NCBI RefSeq assembly: GCF_905475465.1
Contig: NC_062243.1
Coordinates: forward strand, 12,114,267-12,178,266
Origin: Pieris napi
Lineage: Eukaryota; Arthropoda; Insecta; Lepidoptera; Pieridae
Reading direction: 5' to 3'
Length of the DNA stretch: 64,000 nucleotides
Each line of letters opens with the position of its first letter. Positions within the stretch are counted from its first letter, which is position 1. Of this stretch, positions 1-12,091 are shown piece after piece. The translations under genes and the position numbers were made by a program. The notes beneath the pieces were generated by a model. That model made no database searches. It was not told the DNA's origin and was given only the letters and a program-made list of their open reading frames with translations.

Positions 1-86
1 AGAGTTCAATCTAAATTTAAAAGTTTTATATCTCGAATAGGTTTCTTAGTAGAAACAAATTACATGCTACAGTAATAATAGGTACA

Positions 87-535
87 TCTATATATATAAA
101 AATGAAACCCGTTTTCCGTTGTCACGACATAACATGAAAACGGCTTGACCGATTTGTCTGATTGTTTTTTTGTTGTGTTTGTAATTGTCAGGAGAAGGTT
201 CTTATAAAAGAAAAAAATTGCGCGGAAAATTAGAAAATTTAAGAATACTTAACCACCATACAATTCGAACTTTTTGATGTAACCTTATGGCGTTTGACAT
301 AACATTGACAGAATGCGTCCTGCAAATATCGTCAAAGAGGATGTAAGAAAAATGAATATCGCTTAAAATAAATAATATAATAATATGCGAGCCAAAAAAA
401 CAAACAAAGAATGTTGTATAACATAAAGCATTAGAATAATAAACACTTTATTTCTGCAATATTTTTTAATTAATTATACCAATTTGTAATCAATATTCAT
501 AGTTAGGACAGGACAACGTCTGTCGGGTCCGCTAG
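87..535 (+). mobile_element. Non-autonomous Helitron-like element, 449 bp
   Basis: The element begins with TCTATATATATAAAAATG directly after an A and ends with CTAG directly before a T, the expected Helitron insertion between A and T. Just before the CTAG end, a GGAC...GTCC pair could form the short terminal hairpin. There are no terminal inverted repeats or target duplication, and no Rep/helicase coding. The ends match the TC...CTRR rule of Helitrons, and short elements of this kind are common in Lepidoptera. The family name is not determined. Confidence 0.7.
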
Positions 536-800
536 TTTATGATAAAAAATAACACGATTGAACAAAGCTATTAAATAAATATTATAGTTGTACCTTATTT
601 AAGTCAACAAAACTGTTGCAATCGTAAAAGTGGGAGCTAGGATATTTCTTAAAACTACGAAACGGTAGATTGCCGTAAATATATCACTGGCTGTCACCGC
701 CAAGGTACGTGCCCACCTTCGAGCTATCACGACTATAAAACAAGGACCCTCTTGAATTTTCAGATTACGTTTTTTCGTAAATAAACATGATTACAGTAGC

Positions 801-1200
801 TATTTAACTTCTAATTTAATTTTATTTACTTCTCACCACATTACACAAGACTTCATTACTTACACTGCTAACTTTTACTATTATTATTATTTTCTACTAA
901 GTATTAATACATTCTTTTTTTGCGACTGAGGCGCAAACTAGCTGATGTGGTATCTGGCAGAATGACCAGCGCTGTGGAACATTCTGCTCCTCAGCATAAT
1001 GCTGAGCCGGCCAATTACAGCCACAGCACACACGCATTACATAGGTACTTGAAACGAACCGAATGGGATAAGGGTTTTTTTTTTATTTGAATTTTTATTG
1101 TTTTTGATATCTCTCATCTTCTTTTTTTTTTCTTTGATTATTGTTATTTTGTGTGTTTTTGTTTGTAATAAACTATATGTCTATGATTAAAATTTTTATA
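801..1200 (+). repeat. Interspersed repeat R, copy 1 (probable LINE 3' end)
   Basis: Shared core around 920-1075 (GCGACTGAGGCGCAAACTAG; a CAGCATAATGCTGAG palindrome; a stretch rich in CACACACGC), followed by a T-rich tail and TTGTAATAAACTATATGTC. The same order, reversed, occurs at 47255-47640 and a partial forward copy at 61745-61925. A polarised 3' tail and variable 5' extent suggest LINE 3' ends, but no coding domain was recognised. Confidence 0.6.
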
Positions 1201-4200
1201 TGATTAAACGAAACTCTGTTACATAAGTTAATTTTGATGGCTTGTCCTTATAGTTTAAGACATTGTGCAGAAGGTATAGTGATTAACCTTCTGAATGCAT
1301 TTGTAACCAAATTAAAGATTTTGACGCCTGGTAGATAGTACCGGTGACCCTAGAGCTGGTGCTTTCCTCGCTCAATGAATAAGTATTGCAATACAGCGAG
1401 GAAAAAGGTACATGGCCACAGAGCCAATCTTTTTAAATTTGTTTTACTATTATGTATCTAAAAATATTGTTTTTTTCAATAATTAGTTCTGTTCTTTTTG
1501 TATAAATATGAATATTAGTATTATTCTAAATATACATTTTGGATTTGGTTCTTACATTCCAAATAAGGAGAAAATTATGTTTAGTGATTTGAAGCAGGTC
1601 TTCTTTCTCATTGTGTTTTTGTATTATATGCACATTTTAATCGCCTTCATAATTCATACCCAATTAAAAGTAAATTAAATACAAGTAATAATAATTAACT
1701 ACAAAAGCCAACTAAAAATATTAAAGAAAATATTTCTTTAATTCTAATAAAATTGAATTATGTATATTTGAATATAAATTGCGCAATTTTACAATGTCTA
1801 AAATTAATTTAATCTCTTATGGGATCTCAGTCAGTTATTAAATTAACACATATCCGAAATATGTTTAAAAATAGGAATCTACGTAAAATACTTTATAAAG
1901 TGCCCACACGTTGACACATTCCGTCCTGAATATTTTCAATTGTTTTGTTCAATAACCTTTTGCATGACGTCGCTGTGATCCTGGAACCGAAATAAATTTA
2001 TTCAGTGGGTTTAAGATGTAAGGTAAACCTATTAGAGGGAATTTGAGTAGAATATACGATTACGTGTCATAAGTTTTATGCCCCTAAAGTTTCAAAGTAA
2101 ATTCAAACATCCATCGATAAATCTTGGCGACGCTCGGAACGATTTCATTTTCGAATTTCAGGAGCGATTGCCTCTGTTAAAGTTTGCTTGAAAAATGTTC
2201 GCGGACGATTGACTCGGTATAAACGGAAATAAAAAGTTCTGTTAGAGCAATAGCGTTGTACATTGCGCATATAAAGTAAAGAAAAAGCAAAGGATCACAA
2301 TTTAAAACGCTCCAAGATTTTTAAACACTAAAAACTGTGACCAACTTTTACACCGACCTGCCATTGTAAAACTTCTCTGCCAATGGACTTGCAATCTTTA
2401 CAGCGTTTAAGGATTAACTTTGCATTCGCAATTTGTTCGTAGAAAAGTGTGCGGTTCCACGGAATACATAAATTCTATTAAACATGAACGTTGGTTTTTA
2501 AACAACCTAATTCGCTCCAGCAATAAGCGTAAACACAAAATTCATGGCGTGCAACTTTAATTCACTTATACAAGAGCTGCTCTGTATTATCATTACTAAA
2601 CAGCTTCTATTATTCCGTGATATTTGGCTACGGGGGCCTCACGCGCTAATGGAATAAAAAGTAAGGTTACAAAATAAAAATATAGTCACCCACGGCGCCG
2701 CTTCGTGCGAATTTGAACTGAAAATTTTATACGTTCAATCTATTTTGAGCGCCTTTATATTGTGTCTCACGATACTCTGAAACAGGGTTTCGTTTTCAAT
2801 TATTGCCCACTTGTGGAACGAGATGGAAAAACAAAAACCGAAGAGATGATATTTTATGGACATGCTTTATACAGTGTTTACTGCTGTACGATTTGTTCTC
2901 GAGCGCGATATCTCGTTCTAAGAAAATTATTGACGGAACGTGCCGGGTAGCTATTCGCTGACGAGTGTATGAATAATAAGCACTTTACATAATAATGTGC
3001 CACTATCAACGTAACAATAACGAATGTTAACTGATAAATTACACTAAAAAATTCCGATACAAAAGATAACTTGTTTATTTTAAAAATCGTTACATTGTGC
3101 GCCTACAAAATAAAATTAAAATGCCATATAATATTTTCGTGGCAACATGCAAATTAGTTTCGATGCTTTGTAAAAATGCGCCGTGCGACGCCCGCGAACG
3201 TGAAATCTTGAACATAATAACAGTATTTTCGTTTTTAAATTGTGAAATACCTACATTAAATCATAATAAATTAACCTTATCGCATGTAATGTTTATGTTT
3301 CCTACTATCGCTACCTAATATTTATGTTAATGCAACCCTTTAGTGTGAATTATTTAAAACGTTTGTTAGCATACAGCCTTCATTAAAGAAATTTGTTTTT
3401 GCTTCCTTCACTCCGCTTCCCTGACGCTATAATCTTGTACTGAAATTTAGCTAATTTGTAATTCAAATTAATATTTAATATATTCATCGTTGGAATAGAG
3501 ATGTGTGTGACGTGACGTATAAATATTGGTAGCAATTCATAATTGTAATATTAGGCTGACACTTGATACTATTTTTAAATTCTTGGAAAAGTTATTGATA
3601 TTGAGAAACAACCCTTTGAACAAATTTAAGTAATTATTTTAATATACGAAATATTTTTAAAGTTCTTTTAAAGTTTCAGTGTTAATGTCATCATTAAACA
3701 TCAGACAACATGAGCCTGCTGTCCGTTTGCCTCTGTTCTATGAAAAAAAATCACGCTAATATATTCGATTCAACACATTGTGTATAAGATAATATACAAC
3801 ATACTTTAACTTTATTTATTGTATTAGAAAGTTTTGCTTGTCTACCTTATTAAAAAAATCGATGCACTGTTTTTCAGCATATTATATTATAGACGGATAT
3901 GTATAGCATTCATCCTTATTCTATACAATCGGGATATTTATATATACCAAATTGAAAGCGTTTTAATTTTTTTTATCAAAAGTTTGTTTCATATTGGTTA
4001 TAGTTGTTTTATATTTACGAAAGGAATGAATACAACTAAATTTCAATGCAGCATTTTCAAGCAAGGTTTTTCCAAAGTATAGGCAAGTATGCGATTTCTG
4101 TGCCCTGTAATTTGAAGTTGACAACGTTGAACGGTCGGGCGGCAGCTGGAGCTTTTGCTATTTTTGTTCTAAACTTGGTCGATACAAACAAAAAGTTGTT

Positions 4201-4440
4201 TGAAACATATAGATTAATTCCTCTTTGTTAGGATTTAAATATGTTTTAAAAATTAATTATAACAAACTGCAAACCCCTAGTGGGAAATGGGCCAGTTTAG
4301 CTGATACAAATATTAGTGTACGTATTTCTCAGTAGTCAAGCTTTTAGATTACTGAATTCGGTGTCTAATTTCTTTATTAAAACTTCGTTATATTACGGGT
4401 ATTATAAATTATAAGGAATGAAACGCGCGGGCTTATCTGT
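1201..4440. other. Intronic stretch with no recognised gene
   Basis: AT-rich non-coding sequence. The short open frames of 60-80 codons here (2762-2950, 3097-3318, 3834-4231) have no recognisable domain and look like chance. The part around 2080-2760 is less AT-biased and free of the window's repeat families, so it could hold conserved regulatory sequence, but nothing in the sequence proves that. Confidence 0.5.
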
Positions 4441-4444
4441 GTAG

Positions 4445-4505
4445 AGAACTTCCAGGCAACTATAGTAAGAAAAAATAAAAATAAATACTAAAGGCAAAGT
4501 GCAAG
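4445..4505 (+). repeat. Short repeat fragment shared with 25436-25500
   Basis: Contains a CTTCCAGGCAAC core, then a TAGTAAG motif, an A-rich run and AAAGTGCAA. The same succession is found in the same orientation at 25436-25500. It is too short to classify and is probably the remains of an old retroelement. Confidence 0.4.
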
Positions 4506-4753
4506 CGTACGTAACTAACTAACAAAAATGAAATTTCAAGTAACAATGGCTAAAATTAATAAAATACAATAATAAGAAAAATATGAATTTAAAAAGTCAA
4601 GATCAGGATAGAATATGGTTAAAAGGCGTCTTGGGTTTGATTTTCGACTTAAAAGTGAACACATTTTCACCACAAGTATCAACGAAACATACCCAAAAAT
4701 ACGTTGGACCACGCCCCAATCGAGATAAGAACGACACATTAACTGCTACAATT

Positions 4754-4895
4754 CATAGAAAAACACTTTTTTAACGGATTTGAAGTTATGTTTTATTATA
4801 AATTTACAATTATTTTACATAATTTTAAATTCCGTCCGTCCGTTAAAAAAGTGTTTTTCTATGTCTAAAAGTTATGTCAATAAAAGACAATACTA
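4754..4895 (-). repeat. Penelope-like repeat fragment A with inverted end
   Basis: Carries a block (about 4760-4830) that also occurs at 12815-12985 and 31608-31790 and continues into GAAACGTCGG in the longest copy. In this copy the terminal block is repeated in inverse: 4754-4778 and 4839-4863 form a perfect 25-bp stem around a 60-base loop. It is followed by ATAAAAGACAATACT, the shared far end of the family. Confidence 0.55.
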
Positions 4896-6343
4896 TGCTA
4901 CAATTCAATTAGAATCGAAACCTTCAAATTTCAGTTTAATGAAAATTTTGCATAATTGACGTATTAATTCAATTTAAGCAACCACATACTATATATGTAA
5001 TATGTATTTGTTTAAAAGCTGGACAGGGAGTTCTACAAAGCTGTACAAGTATCGCGAGCTATGATTTTAGTACTCCTGCTACTGTATCGTTATGGCTTCG
5101 ACAATGCGCTGTATTTTATTCATATGGACAATATGTAAGCGATAGAATAATTTAAGACATGTTCGATATTTTGTTTAGATTTCAATACACAGTGGAATTA
5201 AAAATATATCTTACAAATTGTAAGTTGGGCCGTCATTTGACAGTATATAATTTTACTACAAATATTTAATTATTGGATATATTTTCCACGTCGATCTAAG
5301 TTTTAATATATCTAACACATATCTGTGCGGTAAAGTATGAAACAACCTTAGTAACAAACTAAAAAGGCCATAAAAGTTTTGTGACGCCTAAAACATGAAT
5401 GACACAAAAATATACAATAAAAACAAAATGTATAAATTCTTCTGAAAAAACTAAAATCATTGCAATAAGTTTCTTACATTGTTAAATAATAAAAAATTTA
5501 TATTTTAATTATGTTAACAAATTAACACGCTATATGTGAAACTCAAATTGTACCACCATATGCTTGAAAATATATAATTATTATTATCATAAAGAAATAA
5601 AGACGATTGCGTGAAGTCACATAAAATACAGTTATCAAAATAACTTTATCAATACAGAACACTATCAGAACAAGAACAAATTCGTAAATAAAATATCGCT
5701 TGTCCGGAAAAAATCACTCAAAGGGAAAAAATAAAGGAGCAGTGTAACGAATCTGATTCCCAATGGCGTTAGAACTAGTAATGGGAGATTGTAAAAGCAC
5801 GGTATGAAAGCTGAGTATTATGTGAGGGCCGGAGGGATGAAGGTATTGTGTTGGCCCCGCTGAGGCCTCGACCACTACGGTCAAATTGTACAGAAATGAA
5901 ATTATCAAGGTACGCTGCCGATTTTCCGAACCAATGAATCAAGATCCAATTCCCTTTTGTAATAGAACATCGTCGCGATACGCGAACGGACACTACTCAG
6001 TGGACTCTTAGCGGCACTTCATGTGTTATATCTTATTCGATCGACTATTTATTGCCGCTATCAACGTTATATGAAAATAATAATCATTGTGTAATATGTA
6101 CTGCTTGAATAGGAATCGACTTTATTGTTTATAGAAATATTAATACAGAGATTAAGTTCGGTGGCGGTTGTAGTATGGATCAAATAAAATACTTTGTTTG
6201 AAGCTGGGTAACAACTGGCATTAATTGTATAAAACACGAGCATATGACTAAGATAATTTTAGAGGTAGTGGGGTTACGATGCTGGATTAACAAAAAAACT
6301 AACTTTACTTATTGATTTTGTAAATGTGACACTTATTGTTAGG
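4896..6343. other. Intronic stretch with no recognised gene
   Basis: Non-coding AT-rich sequence. The segment 5710-6000 is less AT-rich and has overlapping short open frames on the - strand, but none has a recognisable motif. Confidence 0.5.
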
Positions 6344-6389
6344 AATTCTAATTTAACATTATCGGAAACGAGAATGTTAAATTAGAATT
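6344..6389. repeat. Perfect 17-bp hairpin
   Basis: Bases 6344-6360 (AATTCTAATTTAACATT) are the exact reverse complement of 6373-6389, separated by 12 bases. The stem is shorter than a typical microRNA precursor. It may be the remnant of a small inverted-repeat transposon or a target for gene conversion. Confidence 0.6.
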
Positions 6390-6702
6390 TATGAGAGTGG
6401 TAAAAACTAAAGGGCTGATATTGGCTTCAAGTGTGAGATATTGTGCACGCTTTTAATTATTAACTAATATATATATATATGTAACTTAACTAATGTTAGG
6501 TTACATAACTCAGGACTGTAATTTTATTCATAAAATTAAAAGGAGTATTGGTTTATTTTAACACATATGCGAAATTTATTAACGCATTTAATATTTTAAT
6601 AAGAATATTTTTTTAAAGTGTGTTATGACATGGTGAACTTGCCACATAAGTTAAGAGATACAATGAAGCTTATTAAAACATATGTAACTATGTTTGTAAT
6701 GA

Positions 6703-6913
6703 GAGCAGTGTTGGCTAGTGGGTTGAGCGTGCGACATTAATCTACTTTCGTCGTAGATTCGAACCTCGGCTGTGCACCACTACCTTCTATGTTCGTATTG
6801 AATTTTGAATGAAGAAAAACATTGTGAGGAAATCGACCCAAAAGACGGATGTTAGGCACAGAAAGCACCTACTTTCCTATTCGAAAATCACCACGAAACA
6901 GATGATATGTGAG
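6703..6913 (+). mobile_element. tRNA-derived SINE, diverged copy
   Basis: Head contains AGCAGTGTTGG and a box B-like GATTCGAACCTCGG followed by GTGCACCA, then the family body (TGTGAGGAAATCGACCCAAAAG; GGCACAG). It differs at many positions from the copies at 15763 and 19196, so it is an old insertion. The tRNA-like head would supply an internal RNA polymerase III promoter; copies are moved by a partner LINE. Confidence 0.8.
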
Positions 6914-7340
6914 GTTATACGGAGGGTTTTACTATATATTTAATTTCAATGCGAAATTCCGTACAAATCCGTACACCTATTCAAAAAAACTCCATATAAA
7001 ATATTGCAAAAATAATGTTATGATACAAAATCTCATTAGCGTAAAGCCCCGTTAAAAGATTGGCAAGGGGATAATGAATGGTTTAATCCGTAAAGTAAAA
7101 CGTGTAATGATAATTAACTGATAAAATATTGTAACATATCGTAGTACAATTTCGTGTAAATATCGTCGCTCGTTTTTCATAGCGTTATCACGAACAAACA
7201 TTGCGTCAAGCGGCCATTGACGATTTTTATACCGCGATTCGGAAACTATATTCATAGTTCTTACCCCATTGACCTCAGTTAAGACCCGCGTGCGTTGATG
7301 CGCATGAACATGCCCATTATTTGTGTGTATTAGAAAAATA

Positions 7341-7586
7341 TGAGAGCAGTGTTGGCCTCAGCTTCAACGTGCGGCTCTCATACCTGAGGTCGTAGGTTCG
7401 ATCCCCGGCTGTGCACCAATAGACTTTGTGTCTGTGCGCATTATTTAATGGTGAAGGAAAACATCGTGAGGTATGCCTAAGACCCAAAAAGTCGATGGCG
7501 TGTGTCAGGCACAGGTTGATCACCTACTTGACTATTAGATTGATCATGAAATCTACATAGATTGTAAGGCCACTGATTTATTTATT
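7341..7586 (+). mobile_element. tRNA-derived SINE
   Basis: Runs from GAGAGCAGTGTTGGCC through box B (GGTTCGATCCCCGG) and GTGCACCAAT to the tail GCCACTGATTTATTTATTTT. Body landmarks AAAACATCGTGAGG, GACCCAAAAAGTCGATGG and GTGTCAGGCACAG are all present. The box A region has a short deletion relative to the copy at 15763. Open frames across it are not genes. Confidence 0.9.
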
Positions 7587-8037
7587 TTAAAAATGCAATA
7601 TCTCCGAAGATATACTTTGTAATCAAACGATGTAAAGGTCAATTTTGTTCATAATTAAATACTTCTGATGACCGTAAATATTTGGGAGGGTTATCGTTAA
7701 AACTTTCTGAAATAGTCCTCCGTAAGTTGTGATATTGTTTGATAGATATATTGAAGATAGCCACTGAAAATGGCGGCGCAGGAGATTTAATCGATTCGGG
7801 CGCGAAGTGCGTTCCATCATCTTTTCATCAAAATTGCAGTCTGGAATATTCTAGAATACGTACTATCGAATAATTCATAAAATTGTGACAATTATGTTAC
7901 GAATTACATATATTATATATTGATTGGCTTACAATTTCACGGTGACATATTTTGAACCAAAATGATAAAACCAGAATCAGTTATCAACTTTAAGTCTGTT
8001 GTCATATTTAATAAGCAAGCTATAAATGAATCCTTAG

Positions 8038-8255
8038 CTTTTTAAAGGCAGTTTCTGCCGCGCACCACTATGTGGAACCAGCCCACTGAAGTATTTCCGA
8101 ACCAATTCAACTTAGGGTCACGAAAAAAGCGTACCTATTCTTTAAATTAAATTAAAGGCCGGCAACGCACTCGCGAGTCCTCTGGTATTGAGAGTGTCCA
8201 TGGACGGCGGTAGCACTTAGCATCAGATGAGCCTCTTGCAAGTTTTTAAAAAAAA
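8038..8255 (+). pseudogene. LINE ORF2 3'-end relic (GRQRT family)
   Basis: Translation of the + strand gives broken pieces of a non-LTR retrotransposon C-terminus ending in GRQRTRESSGIESVHGRR, then an A-rich tail. The diagnostic DNA motif is AAAGGCCGGCAACGCACTCG. Related relics lie at 16775, 27430, 39021, 40804, 47138, 51625, 55970 and 62535. The longest, at 55970-56332, shows that the motif is coding and not an independent SINE. In-frame stops show this copy is dead. Confidence 0.7.
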
Positions 8256-10097
8256 TGTTAAAAGAAAAAAAATACCGATTTCCGTTAATTTTTCAGTATC
8301 TACCATTTTAACAAATCACAATAAATAACGGACAAATGCATTAACAATTTGTTTGATATTTCGATGTACAATGAACCAACCAAATTTACATTTACTAGAC
8401 AAATACAGTGGGTTTATTTGGGCTTCAGTTGTAATGTTATATGCGTATAATCCTATTGCCGTCAACTAACGTTGAGGGACAAAGAGATTCAGACTGTAGG
8501 CGATCAGTTTTGTCACTTTAGCCAATGAAACTCTATTGGATCCCTTTTACTATCGCATAATAATTAATTGGTTTAATACTAGGTTTAAAAAATACGTTTA
8601 CACACAATGACGATAAACAATGTACGGGCGTTTGAGCCTTCTTTAGCTACAGATTACACCTGTTTTTATGATCATTCATGTGTATTACGTCATTCATAAA
8701 TATAAGTTAAATAAAAAAAGTTAAAAGAATGATTTAAAATAACTGTTGCGGTATTGAATAAAATTAATATTTATGTGATTTATATTAATCTATTTGATAC
8801 TTTTTTAATTTTTTTGATTAAATTATGCCCGGTATATACAGCTAATTCCTTTATCTTTAAAAATATGTTGTATTGTACATAATATGTATAAATATATTTT
8901 TTTTAAATACAATATCATTGAATAAAACTGAAAACGTCTACAAATATTCGTATTTTACTAAGAATTCTCCGTCGTTCTGTAATCTGCGTCAAATTGACTT
9001 TTCCGGCGCAGAGCTGACGAGACCTCGTCTGTAATATGCCATAAACGACCCAAACGTATTGGGTCCAATGCTAAAAGGTTGATAAATTTCCTTGATATTT
9101 GAATGCGTTATATTCCGTACGGGTTATAAAAGAGTCTCCAATATACTGCCTGAGCAAATTTGACAATTTACACTATCCCATATCGTTCGTTCGTTCATTC
9201 GACTATTCCAATAGATTCTTTTATTATTTAATTTAGTCTCAAACGCTAAATATCATTAGGACGCGTGTCTGAGAATGTGAATAAGAAATAATCAAGAAAA
9301 CAGATTTAGAATGTTGAGAGAAGTCGATGTTTTTTCTCATATCCAGCTAACGAATTTTAAATTTCGAATAACTCTAATACGCTTCATAAAAAGCGTTGTA
9401 CTGCCAAGTCCGTATTCAATTCTTAAAAAAACAATTTCCTCTGAAGTTATAAACCGACCGAGATTTTCATATCTTTGCCAACTCGAGACAAAGTAATTCC
9501 GTTTAAAAATAAATTTATGTCATACTCTCCCCAAATCCAAATTATCGGGCATCGGCTGTTTCTCAGGAACATTAAAATTATTGAATAATGTTATCAGATA
9601 ATGATCCTTCAGAAATTTAATTAAAGTTATCTTTTTTCGTTTAATTCAGTTTAAGGCTGCTAATATCACTTCTTCATCCGAGAATAAGCCGCCTTAAAGT
9701 TTAATTGTGAATAAATTTTCTCTTATTATATTGTGAGTTAAGCTGTCTACGGAGAAGATACAAAATTTTATGATTTTTAGCTATAAGTATATGTAAAGCT
9801 TATTTTTCGCAATTTTATATTTTTGATACCAGATTAGAACCCGAGACCTCATGTGTGATCTGTGCTAGCCATTAAAGCAGTTTTTTTAACTCGTTATAAA
9901 ATAGTTCGCCTGTACTACGGCACGAACAATAAATTACCGGATGTCTGTTTATCATTTAAATAAAACTATTTTATATATACATCCACAACTAATTAACTTT
10001 ACACAACTAACTTCAAAAGAATTCTAGTTACATTATAGGATTTGGTTTTATTTTCACACTGATTGAATATGTACCTACATCTAGTAGCTATTAGTAG
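8256..10097. other. Intronic stretch with no recognised gene
   Basis: AT-rich, no recognised element. A short box B-like string near 9838 (GAACCCGAGACC) may be the remnant of a tRNA-derived sequence, but too little is left to call. Confidence 0.4.
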
Positions 10098-10643
10098 GAG
10101 AGCTGGCACCAATTTTTGGGCAGGTATTTGAGGCAAGCTGAAAACTTGTCACATACCTCTCCTATTATATTCCAACACGGAATTGCAGACCTGGCTGGTG
10201 AGTAGCGGGGCTAAATCAACCCCTACATTTTTAAAAATATTAATTTTTTTTCCCCAAAAATATATTTGAGGCAATACGCAATTTATATATGTTGCAGTGT
10301 AATACTTAATAAATACGAAAAAAAATAAGCCAGACAATTTAATCGGGGCTTTGACATTGCCAGACGCGTGCAAACATTTTTTGCAAAAAATTATAAAAAA
10401 TGTTTTTGAGGCAGCTTGAAATTTTAACGGAATGTTATTTATAACTATAAAATTAGATTCCCAAAAAGACAGATCATTTCGGTAGGGCTTTCTACCTGCC
10501 AGGTGATCAAACAAATAATGGATGAGTACGGGCCTGTACTACTATAGACAAGCTGTAGTGTGAGAGAGAGCGCATATCGACAGCTGTCTTCGTTCTTGCT
10601 TGCCGCGTTACTATTGGCTCTAGCGAGGCCACGTGACTTACAA
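10098..10643 (+). repeat. Left arm of the foldback element
   Basis: Reverse complement of 11557-12091. Both arms contain the same 121-codon open frame (10149-10514 on -, 11675-12040 on +), differing by one residue; that frame has no recognisable domain and its conservation follows from arm identity. Differences seen between arms include single substitutions near 10283, 10339, 10435, 10529 and 10574. Confidence 0.85.
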
Positions 10644-11088
10644 TAACCCATGAGGTTTCTAGTTAGAATTTCGGAGTAAAAAATACAAAAAATTCAGAAT
10701 TTGTACTAAATACATTTTGCATAAAAGAATTTAAACGTAATTAATTGTTTAAATATTTGATATTTCCGTAAAAATATTTATTTTTTGAAAAGAATGTAAA
10801 AAAAAATTATTTTTCAACAATTTTCGTTCCAAAAATTATTGCACAGAATTCATACATTCAAACTAAAAATTGTTTCTCTGACATTATTCCAAGTCAAAAT
10901 TTATACGGAAATTTAAAACCTTTTTCATCTTAAAATTAATAAGGGTTACGTATAAAAAAACCAATGATTAAAATATAAAATCGCAAAACTACATTTATAA
11001 AAATATAATATTTCTTCAGTGTTACAATTATTTAAGTTAAAAAAAAATTGGAAATAAATTAAATTCATTTCACGTCAGATATAAATTA

Positions 11089-11556
11089 TCATTCTTCGTC
11101 TGTGGATTCTTCATCAGAACTACTTGAATCTTTGGATTCATCTGTATCAGATTCGGCAACCTCTTCATCATCTGCGAAAAGAAATAGATATTTTTTTTTA
11201 AATTAATCACAGAAATTTGAATGCAGCAGTTATTAAAAATAAACCATTTATTCTCACCTGTAGTATGATTTTCATCATAGTTATTTTTATTTTCCTCGTG
11301 AACAACAGCGTCGAATACTAATTGCGGCATACACTCTCCGTCAAACCAGTGAAAATCTAGCGTATCCTCATTAAGTGTCCATCCGTTTCTATTAGGTGTC
11401 AAAGAACTGGGGAATCGTAAATATGCATTTCTCCAAATGCTTGTTATATATTGCGTTCTTAAAAGATGTTGTTTTCATTCAGATTTGCATGGAGGTAAAG
11501 TAGAGGGATCACAATTTTTTAATTTTTTTCTGAAAGGTTCATTTTCAGTGTCGGCT
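11089..11556 (-). pseudogene. Broken transposon gene, 3' part, with one 86-bp intron
   Basis: Reading the - strand from 11556, a frame gives pieces such as CDPSTLPPCKSE, a TGA stop, then RTQYITSIWRNAYLRFP and NGWTLNEDTLDFHWFDG. At 11257-11172 lies an intron (GTGAGAA...TTTTCGCAG). Splicing it joins HTTG to a very acidic tail (DDEEVAESDTDESKD, then SSSSDEESTDEE) ending at TGA 11091-11089. The N-terminal part is missing because the frame runs into the right arm. The pattern of Cys/Trp residues followed by NGW and WF(D/E)G resembles the C-terminal end of proteins encoded by some animal DNA transposons; that is recalled resemblance and unverified. The internal TGA makes it inactive. Confidence 0.55.
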
Positions 11557-12091
11557 TTGTAAGTCACGTGGCCAATAGTAACGCGGCAAGCAAGAACGAA
11601 GACAGCTGTCGAAATGCGCTCTCTCTCACACTACAGCTTGTCTATAGTAGTACAGGCCCGTATTCATCCATTATTTGTTTGATCACCTGGCAGGTAGAAA
11701 GCCCTACCGAAATGATCTGTCTTTTTGGGAATCTAATTTTATAGTTATAAATAACATTCCATTAAAATTTCAAGCTGCCTCAAAAACATTTTTTATAATT
11801 TTTTGCAAAAAATGTTTGCACGCGTCTGGCAATGTCAAAGCCCCGATTAAATTTTCTGGCTTATTTTTTTTCGTATTTATTAAGTATTACACTGCAACAT
11901 ATATAAATTGCGTGTTGCCTCAAATATATTTTTGGGGAAAAAAAATTAATATTTTTAAAAATGTAGGGGTTGATTTAGCCCCGCTACTCACCAGCCAGGT
12001 CTGCAATTCCGTGTTGGAATATAATAGGAGAGGTATGTGACAAGTTTTCAGCTTGCCTCAAATACCTGCCCAAAAATTGGTGCCAGCTCTC
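11557..12091 (-). repeat. Right arm of the foldback element
   Basis: Inverted partner of 10098-10643, ending in GGTGCCAGCTCTC. The inner boundary is at TTGTAAGTCACGTGGCC; the left arm carries about ten extra bases next to the CACGTG. Confidence 0.85.

Larger units (their letters stand above)
10098..12091. mobile_element. Foldback transposon-like element, 2.0 kb, with ~540-bp inverted arms
   Basis: The outer ends are GAGAGCTGGCACCAATTTTT and its reverse complement. The left arm 10098-10643 and right arm 11557-12091 pair along their whole length with only a handful of mismatches and one indel of about 10 bases near the inner end (10618-10628). Between the arms lies an AT-rich spacer and a broken gene on the - strand. 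No target site duplication is evident. Very long inverted repeats are known from Foldback-type and some MULE or hAT elements; the family here is not determined. As a transcript it could fold into a very long hairpin. Confidence 0.8.

Noticed and set aside
6344..6389. MicroRNA precursor
   Set aside because: The 17-bp stem and 12-base loop are too short for a usual pre-miRNA; the same holds for 31088-31130.
10149..10514. 121-codon open frame repeated almost identically at 11675-12040
   Set aside because: The identity follows from its lying in the inverted arms of a foldback element; composition and sequence show no domain, and there is no promoter or splice evidence.
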